From: WYZ-LMO2 sp040514265
Lineage (GTDB): Archaea; Halobacteriota; Archaeoglobi; Archaeoglobales; Archaeoglobaceae
Reading direction: 5' to 3'
Assembly: GCA_040514265.1 (NCBI GenBank)
Contig: JBEVCD010000054.1
Coordinates: forward strand, 1 to 17,510
Length of the DNA stretch: 17,510 nt
Shown: piece after piece, positions 14,150 through 17,510 of the stretch
Layout: the number at the start of each line of letters is the position of its first letter
Numbering within the stretch: position 1 is the stretch's first letter
The notes under the pieces: model-generated
The model's database searches: none
What the model saw: only the letters and a program-made list of their open reading frames with translations
What the model was told of the DNA's origin: nothing
Translations under genes and position numbers: made by a program

Positions 14150-14219
14150 AGGGGCGCCGGGAATACATCGGTACCAGCTGTCCCGCCGTCACCGACTTTT
14201 ACCGTTTTGGCGCCCCCTA
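14150..14219 (+). ncRNA. Candidate structured small RNA (hypothetical)
   Basis: A perfect 8-bp stem, GGGGCGCC (14151-14158) with GGCGCCCC (14209-14216), closes a 50-base internal region. A short inner helix (UCGGU 14168-14172 with ACCGA 14191-14195, or CGGUA with UACCG at 14200-14204) is possible. The predicted transcription start falls on the first G. It is not a tRNA: no T-loop motif and no acceptor/anticodon layout. The fold with two internal loops recalls archaeal H/ACA guides, but no ACA box follows the stem, and C/D boxes are absent. The element could instead act on the opposite strand as the 3' UTR of rps8e, since the stem begins right after that stop codon. Confidence 0.4.
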
Positions 14220-14594
14220 CTCAATCAAAACGGCGTTTATTATACCTTCCTGGCTGGGTCTGTTCGTTACCCTCGCCTTACCGATGTTCGTGAGTATTAT
14301 CGCTCCCTTCGTTATCACGTTCCTCCTCGCGTAGTGGACGTGTGCAGGATTTTCGACGACGCTCCTTATCTCAGCCCTGACGACTTTGCCCTGCTTGGGG
14401 TCGTAGACGTTCGCGTACATGTCGGAGAAGAGCTTGATCTTGTAGTTTCCACCCCTGACCCTTACCTTCTTTACTCTCCTCTCGCCTATCAGCGTCTCCA
14501 CCTGCTGCCTTCCGAGCTCGTATTTCCTCTTCTTTCTGTGCGGTCTGTATAATCCGCCGGTCGGTTTTCTTCTGCTCCTCCCCTGCCAGATCAT
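14217..14594 (-). CDS. rps8e: 30S ribosomal protein S8e
   Basis: Component of the small ribosomal subunit, archaeal/eukaryotic-specific family. 125 residues, very basic. It starts MIWQGRSRRKPTGG, the family signature, followed by HRKKRKYELGRQ and VRGGNYKIKL. I placed the start at ATG 14594 rather than the longer frame to 14612, because S8e begins at this methionine. A TATA-like CTTTTTAAGC (14617-14626 on the minus strand) then gives a leaderless mRNA. It stands alone between the candidate RNA and the ferredoxin gene. Confidence 0.97.
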   Translation of the reverse strand: MIWQGRSRRKPTGGLYRPHRKKRKYELGRQQVETLIGERRVKKVRVRGGNYKIKLFSDMYANVYDPKQGKVVRAEIRSVVENPAHVHYARRNVITKGAIILTNIGKARVTNRPSQEGIINAVLIE

Positions 14595-14616
14595 AATAGC
14601 GATTGCGGACATGACT

Positions 14617-14626
14617 GCTTAAAAAG
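14617..14626 (-). promoter_or_regulatory. TATA box of rps8e
   Basis: Minus-strand CTTTTTAAGC centred about 28 bases before ATG 14594. The AT-rich core lies between rps8e and the divergent ferredoxin gene; on the plus strand it could also start a ferredoxin transcript with a leader of roughly 15 bases. Confidence 0.5.
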
Positions 14627-14660
14627 ATTCCCTTGCCAAGAAATTCAGCTGGGGGTCAGT

Positions 14661-14858
14661 ATGATCGTTGTGCTCGAAACGTGCGACGGTTGCGGGATAT
14701 GCAGAGAAGTCTGTCCCTTTCGGGTTTTTGAGATCGTTGAGGGCTTTGCCATCGCTGTTAAAAGCGATGAGTGCGTGGTCTGCTGCTCGTGCGTCGAGAA
14801 CTGCCCGCGCGAAGCTTTAATCGTAATCGGCTGTGACGTGAAAAATAAAAAGGTTTAA
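14661..14858 (+). CDS. 2[4Fe-4S] ferredoxin
   Basis: 65-residue electron carrier. Two clean CxxCxxCxxxCP motifs: C8/C11/C14/C18-P and C38/C41/C44/C48-P. There is an extra Cys at 42 and one near the C-terminus (C58). Small acidic ferredoxins of this kind donate low-potential electrons to CO2-reducing and 2-oxoacid enzymes. The start ATG 14661 has GGGGGTC 4 bases upstream. It sits 24 bases ahead of ftr, so a role in the C1 pathway (for example with formylmethanofuran dehydrogenase) is plausible but inferred. Confidence 0.92.
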   Translation: MIVVLETCDGCGICREVCPFRVFEIVEGFAIAVKSDECVVCCSCVENCPREALIVIGCDVKNKKV

Positions 14859-14880
14859 ATCGATCACCAGAGAGGTGGGG
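14841..14880 (+). promoter_or_regulatory. Possible ftr promoter and ribosome binding site
   Basis: An A-rich run (14841-14850) leads into GGTTTAAATCG (14852-14862), a TATA-like core overlapping the ferredoxin stop. It is followed by a strong Shine-Dalgarno GAGGTGGGG (14872-14880) just before ATG 14883. The ribosome site argues for a leadered transcript, either from the ferredoxin promoter or from the A-rich run. Confidence 0.4.
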
Positions 14881-14882
14881 TC

Positions 14883-15776
14883 ATGAAGGTGAACGGCGTA
14901 GAGGTGGAGGAAACTTTTGCCGAGGCTTTTGACATAAAAGTTGCGAGGATCTTAATAACGGCTTACGACTACTACTGGGCTTGGGTAGCCGCGAACGAGG
15001 CTACGGGTTTCGGAACTTCGGTAATAATGTGCCCCGCCGAGGCTGGAATAGAGATAAAAGCCAAGCCGAGCGAGACGCCAGACGGAAGACCGGGATACTA
15101 CATCCAGATCTGCCACATGAGCAAGAAGGGACTGGAGGAGCAGCTCCTCGCCAGGCTGGGACAGTGCGTCCTTACGGCTCCGACCACGGCTGCATTCAAC
15201 GGGTTGCCGGACGCTGAGGAGAAGTTCGACACCGGATTCAAGCTTAAGTTCTTCGGAGACGGCTACGAAAGGGAGGTAGAAGTCGGCGGAAGGAAGTGCT
15301 ACGCGATTCCCATGATGGAGGGCGAGTTTATCGTTGAGAGTCACTTCGGCTACACGAACGGAATAGCGGGCGGAAACTTCTTCATAATGGCTGAAACTCA
15401 GCCCTCAGCGCTCGCAGCTGCGAAGGCTGCCGTAGACGTAATAGCGGACATCGAGGGAGTAATCACACCGTTCCCGGGCGGAATAGTAGCCTCCGGATCC
15501 AAGGTCGGCGCCAACAAGTACAAGTTCCTGAAAGCGTCCACCAACGAGAAGTTCGCGCCGACGATAAGGGACAAGGTCGAGGGCTCGCAGGTGCCTGAAG
15601 GTGTAAAGGCTGTTTACGAGATCGTCATAAACGGTCTCAGCATCGAGGCAGTTAAGGAGGCGATAAGAGCGGGAATCGAAGCTGCTACTAAGATTCCGGG
15701 TGTTGTCAAGATAACAGCCGGAAACTACGGAGGAAAGCTCGGAAAGCACCTGATATACCTCAACGAGCTCTTCTAA
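14883..15776 (+). CDS. ftr: Formylmethanofuran:tetrahydromethanopterin formyltransferase
   Basis: Transfers the formyl group from formylmethanofuran to tetrahydromethanopterin, the second step of CO2 reduction (reversed in oxidative Archaeoglobi). Soluble cytoplasmic homotetramer in characterised members. 297 residues, full length. It begins MKVNGVEVEETFAEAFDIK, with conserved ITAYDYYWAWVAANEATGFG, MCPAEAGIE, CVLTAPTTAAFNG, ESHFGYTNGIAGGNFFIMA and a C-terminal ITAGNYGGKLGKH. It shows the highly acidic character typical of thermophilic Ftr. Ferredoxin precedes and thiD follows by 7 bases. Confidence 0.98.
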   Translation: MKVNGVEVEETFAEAFDIKVARILITAYDYYWAWVAANEATGFGTSVIMCPAEAGIEIKAKPSETPDGRPGYYIQICHMSKKGLEEQLLARLGQCVLTAPTTAAFNGLPDAEEKFDTGFKLKFFGDGYEREVEVGGRKCYAIPMMEGEFIVESHFGYTNGIAGGNFFIMAETQPSALAAAKAAVDVIADIEGVITPFPGGIVASGSKVGANKYKFLKASTNEKFAPTIRDKVEGSQVPEGVKAVYEIVINGLSIEAVKEAIRAGIEAATKIPGVVKITAGNYGGKLGKHLIYLNELF

Positions 15777-15777
15777 A

Positions 15778-15783
15778 TTTTTT
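15778..15783 (+). terminator. T6 run between ftr and thiD
   Basis: TTTTTT directly after the ftr stop and directly before the thiD ATG. It may end part of the ftr transcripts, giving lower thiD expression. The run also lacks any Shine-Dalgarno, so thiD has no visible ribosome site. Short runs are weak evidence. Confidence 0.3.
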
Positions 15784-16500
15784 ATGAATATTTTAATTTT
15801 AGCCGGGCTAGACCCCTCTGGCGGAGCCGGAATAGCAGCAGACGTAAAGGCTGCAAGAGCCCTCGACTGCCACGCGCTGCCCATAGTTACAGCGCTGACC
15901 GTTCAGAACACTTGCGACGTTGCGAGGGTTGCGAGTGTCGACGCCGAAATCGTTGCCCAGCAGCTCGACGCTGTTCTTGAGGACGTCGAGGTTCACGGAG
16001 TCAAGGTGGGTCTCGTAAGCGGAGAAGAAGTCGCGGAAGTTCTGGCTTCTAAACTAAAGAAGCTGAAGGTTCCGAGGGTTCTCGATCCCGTGATCTTCGC
16101 GGGCAGCGGTGCTAAAATCGGAAGCGTCGAAGCCTACAAAATCCTGCTCCAGTGCGTGGACGTCGTAACCCCCAACCTGACGGAGGCTAAAATCCTGAGC
16201 GGGAAGGACGATCTGCTGTCGGCGGGGAGGGAACTGAGAAGGTATGCGAGGGTTATCGTAACCGGTGGTGAGCTTGGAGGCAGGGACCACGTTTTCGAGG
16301 AGAGGGAGTACGTTGTTGAAGCCGAGTTCAGCGGGATCACGATCCACGGAACCGGTTGTGTTTACAGCACGGCTTTAGCCTGTTACCTAGCGAGGGGCAA
16401 AAGCCTGGAAGATGCTGCCAGGCTTGCTAGGCTGTTCACTTTGGAGAGCGTAAAGAGGGCTTTAAGGGTAGGCAGATGTTACCCCTGTGTCAATCCTTAG
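15784..16500 (+). CDS. thiD: Hydroxymethylpyrimidine/phosphomethylpyrimidine kinase
   Basis: Two-step ATP kinase in thiamine biosynthesis: HMP to HMP-P to HMP-PP. Ribokinase fold, 238 residues, slightly shorter than bacterial ThiD (about 260). LAGLDPSGGAGIAADVK (6-22) binds substrate, TALTVQN (36-42) is conserved, DPVIFAGSG (101-109) and TPNLTEAKIL (129-138) are family motifs, and HGTGCVYSTAL (188-198) holds the anion hole and catalytic region. There is no C-terminal ThiN domain, which many archaeal ThiD carry fused, so thiamine-phosphate synthase must be encoded elsewhere. Its stop overlaps the opposing GPN gene stop by 4 bases. Confidence 0.96.
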   Translation: MNILILAGLDPSGGAGIAADVKAARALDCHALPIVTALTVQNTCDVARVASVDAEIVAQQLDAVLEDVEVHGVKVGLVSGEEVAEVLASKLKKLKVPRVLDPVIFAGSGAKIGSVEAYKILLQCVDVVTPNLTEAKILSGKDDLLSAGRELRRYARVIVTGGELGGRDHVFEEREYVVEAEFSGITIHGTGCVYSTALACYLARGKSLEDAARLARLFTLESVKRALRVGRCYPCVNP

Positions 16501-17255
16501 TATAGACTCTCGATGTCCTCACCGCCGTAGAATATTTCCTGAATCCCGTCGTATACGTCCTCCATCCCGAAACCCTCGGTTGCGGACACCGGCACGAGTG
16601 GTCGGAAGAATCCGCTCTCCTTTAGAACGAAGAAGAGTTCGTAACTGAGAGTTTTTCTTTCGAGACTGAGAGACTCGTAGAGAGAGTCTGGGTCTCTACT
16701 CCATCCGGTTATCGTCGAGAGCTCCTCATCGCTGAGCAGGTCGGCTTTGGACAGGACCTGAATCTGCGGAAGTTCGAGTCTGAAAACGGCTGAGGAAGCC
16801 ATGAAGAGCTGCGACAGGTATCCGCTCGGAGTTTTCGAGACTACAGGGTCGAAGAGGTAGACCATCACGCTCCTCTCGGCTCCCAGAGCTTTTGTCAGCA
16901 CCACACTGCTCTCACGGAGTGTGAACAGCTCCATCTGTCCGGGCGTGTCGATCAGGACGATGTCGGAATTCGAGAGCTCTATCTCGTCTCGGAGCTCGTC
17001 GATTATCGTGGCGAGCATGTCGGCTCCTATTATCTGGGCTCCGTTGGGTCCGACGTTGTACCTCTCCATGATATCCTCGAGCGTGTAGTAATCGCGGACG
17101 TCGAAATCCGCAGCATACGGAACGAACTCAGCTCCGGGATCGAGGTTTACGGTCATGAAGTCTATCCGCTTTGTCTCAAGCCAGTCCGCGAAGGCTTTCG
17201 TCAGAAAAGTCTTCCCGGAGCCAGCCGTGCCGACGAAGTATACGAGAATCTGCAT
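16497..17255 (-). CDS. GPN-loop GTPase
   Basis: Dimeric GTPase of the GPN (XAB1/Npa3) family; eukaryotic homologues assist RNA polymerase II assembly, the archaeal role is less defined. 252 residues. P-loop GTAGSGKT (9-16), NLDPGAE (37-43), the diagnostic GPN loop at 69-71 within YNVGPNGA, DTPGQ (103-107) and SKAD (169-172) as the guanine-specificity motif. ATG 17255 follows the stop of the small Cys-rich protein by one base, so the two are an operon. Its tail overlaps thiD by 4 bases. Confidence 0.96.
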   Translation of the reverse strand: MQILVYFVGTAGSGKTFLTKAFADWLETKRIDFMTVNLDPGAEFVPYAADFDVRDYYTLEDIMERYNVGPNGAQIIGADMLATIIDELRDEIELSNSDIVLIDTPGQMELFTLRESSVVLTKALGAERSVMVYLFDPVVSKTPSGYLSQLFMASSAVFRLELPQIQVLSKADLLSDEELSTITGWSRDPDSLYESLSLERKTLSYELFFVLKESGFFRPLVPVSATEGFGMEDVYDGIQEIFYGGEDIESLY

Positions 17256-17256
17256 T

Positions 17257-17463
17257 TCAACTCAGCACTTCCACTCTGTGCCTCGTCCTCCAGCCCCTGA
17301 CGAAACGCTTCGCGTCGGCAATGAGCGGACAGCTCGCGGAGCAGCTTATTCCGAGGACTCTGCAGTTCGCGGAGTTCGTGCAATCGAGAACCTTAAAGGA
17401 CTTCTCGGTTACCGAAAGGATTGCACTGACCCTCTTGTTCTTTACCTCGACGAGAAGACCCAT
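17257..17463 (-). CDS. Small Cys-rich protein upstream of the GPN GTPase
   Basis: 68 residues, family not recognised. Four cysteines in LDCTNSANCRVLGISCSASC (C28-x5-C34-x6-C41-x3-C45-P) could bind a metal or Fe-S cluster; the flanks are basic. I prefer ATG 17463 to TTG 17472 because GAGGAG lies just upstream and a TATA-like TTTTAAA core (17484-17490) is about 24 bases away. One base separates it from the GPN gene, supporting co-transcription. A longer frame on the other strand shows none of these signals. Confidence 0.7.
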   Translation of the reverse strand: MGLLVEVKNKRVSAILSVTEKSFKVLDCTNSANCRVLGISCSASCPLIADAKRFVRGWRTRHRVEVLS

Positions 17464-17483
17464 GCTCCTCAATACCTAGGGTG

Positions 17484-17490
17484 TTTTAAA
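17484..17490 (-). promoter_or_regulatory. TATA box of the Cys-rich/GPN operon
   Basis: Minus-strand core TTTAAAA about 24 bases before ATG 17463, predicting a nearly leaderless transcript. The region beyond 17490 is too short to judge what lies upstream. Confidence 0.45.
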
Positions 17491-17510
17491 GTCTTTTCGG
17501 GCAGTGGAGT

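Noticed and set aside
14151..14219. tRNA gene
   Set aside because: GC-rich closing stem looks like an acceptor stem, but there is no GTTCGAATC-type T-loop, no D-loop pattern and no anticodon arm.
14151..14225. Canonical box C/D or H/ACA guide RNA
   Set aside because: No RUGAUGA/CUGA pair on either strand and no ACA following the closing stem; kept only as an unclassified RNA candidate.
14217..14552. Plus-strand frame over rps8e
   Set aside because: S8e motifs are unambiguous on the minus strand; the plus-strand frame has no recognisable features.
1..17510. CRISPR array, insertion sequence, prophage, rRNA
   Set aside because: No regularly spaced repeats, transposase, terminal inverted repeats, phage structural genes or rRNA segments were seen; gene content is vertically inherited core genes.

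Overview
The window is a gene-dense archaeal chromosome segment. No stretch above about 120 bases lacks a gene. Archaeal hallmarks are a two-domain CDC48 ATPase, Nop5 with fibrillarin, ribosomal protein S8e, a GPN-loop GTPase, a TRAM mini-protein and a histone-deacetylase-family enzyme. TATA boxes lie about 25 bases before several starts, which implies leaderless transcripts. The C1 enzyme Ftr together with an archaeal phosphoribulokinase-type kinase and Fe-S proteins suggests a thermophilic euryarchaeon, most likely Archaeoglobales or a close relative. Heavy use of AGG/AGA and ATA codons and charged, Glu/Lys/Arg-rich proteins fit a hyperthermophile. The species assignment is inference.

Layout. 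1-2341 (+): the 3' part of cdc48, then an Hsp20 chaperone. 2342-3968 (-): purM, overlapping a downstream protein that resembles half of a tyrosine recombinase. 3969-4036: a compact divergent promoter. 4037-5739 (+): a histone deacetylase-like enzyme overlapping endonuclease V. 5724-7132 (-): nop5 and flpA, the protein core of C/D RNA 2'-O-methylation. 7169-8200 (-): a winged-helix/Cys-rich/ferredoxin protein. 8314-8523 (+): a TRAM protein. 8513-9010 (-): a HIT protein. 9089-10639 (+): a membrane-anchored surface protein. 10667-14102 (+): a run of five closely packed or overlapping genes (beta-helix protein, DUF2095-like protein, OBG/TGS GTPase, unknown 104-residue protein, phosphoribulokinase-type kinase). 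14103-14216: a short intergenic region holding a strong promoter and a perfect 8-bp closing stem, read here as a candidate small RNA. 14217-14594 (-): rps8e. 14661-16500 (+): ferredoxin, ftr, thiD. 16497-17463 (-): a small Cys-rich protein and a GPN GTPase.

Working together. cdc48/hsp20 form a protein quality-control pair and nop5/flpA an RNA-modification pair. The deacetylase and endonuclease V share an operon linking chromatin and deaminated-DNA repair. Ftr and the nearby ferredoxin belong to tetrahydromethanopterin C1 metabolism. Convergent genes abut or overlap with no spacer, so T-run terminators sit inside the opposing coding sequence.

Most of the window is conserved housekeeping; I see no mobile element, CRISPR array, rRNA or tRNA. 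The least explained items are the candidate RNA at 14150-14219, the recombinase-like protein at 2342-2989, the surface protein with a cohesin-like module, the winged-helix Fe-S protein and two unrecognised small proteins.
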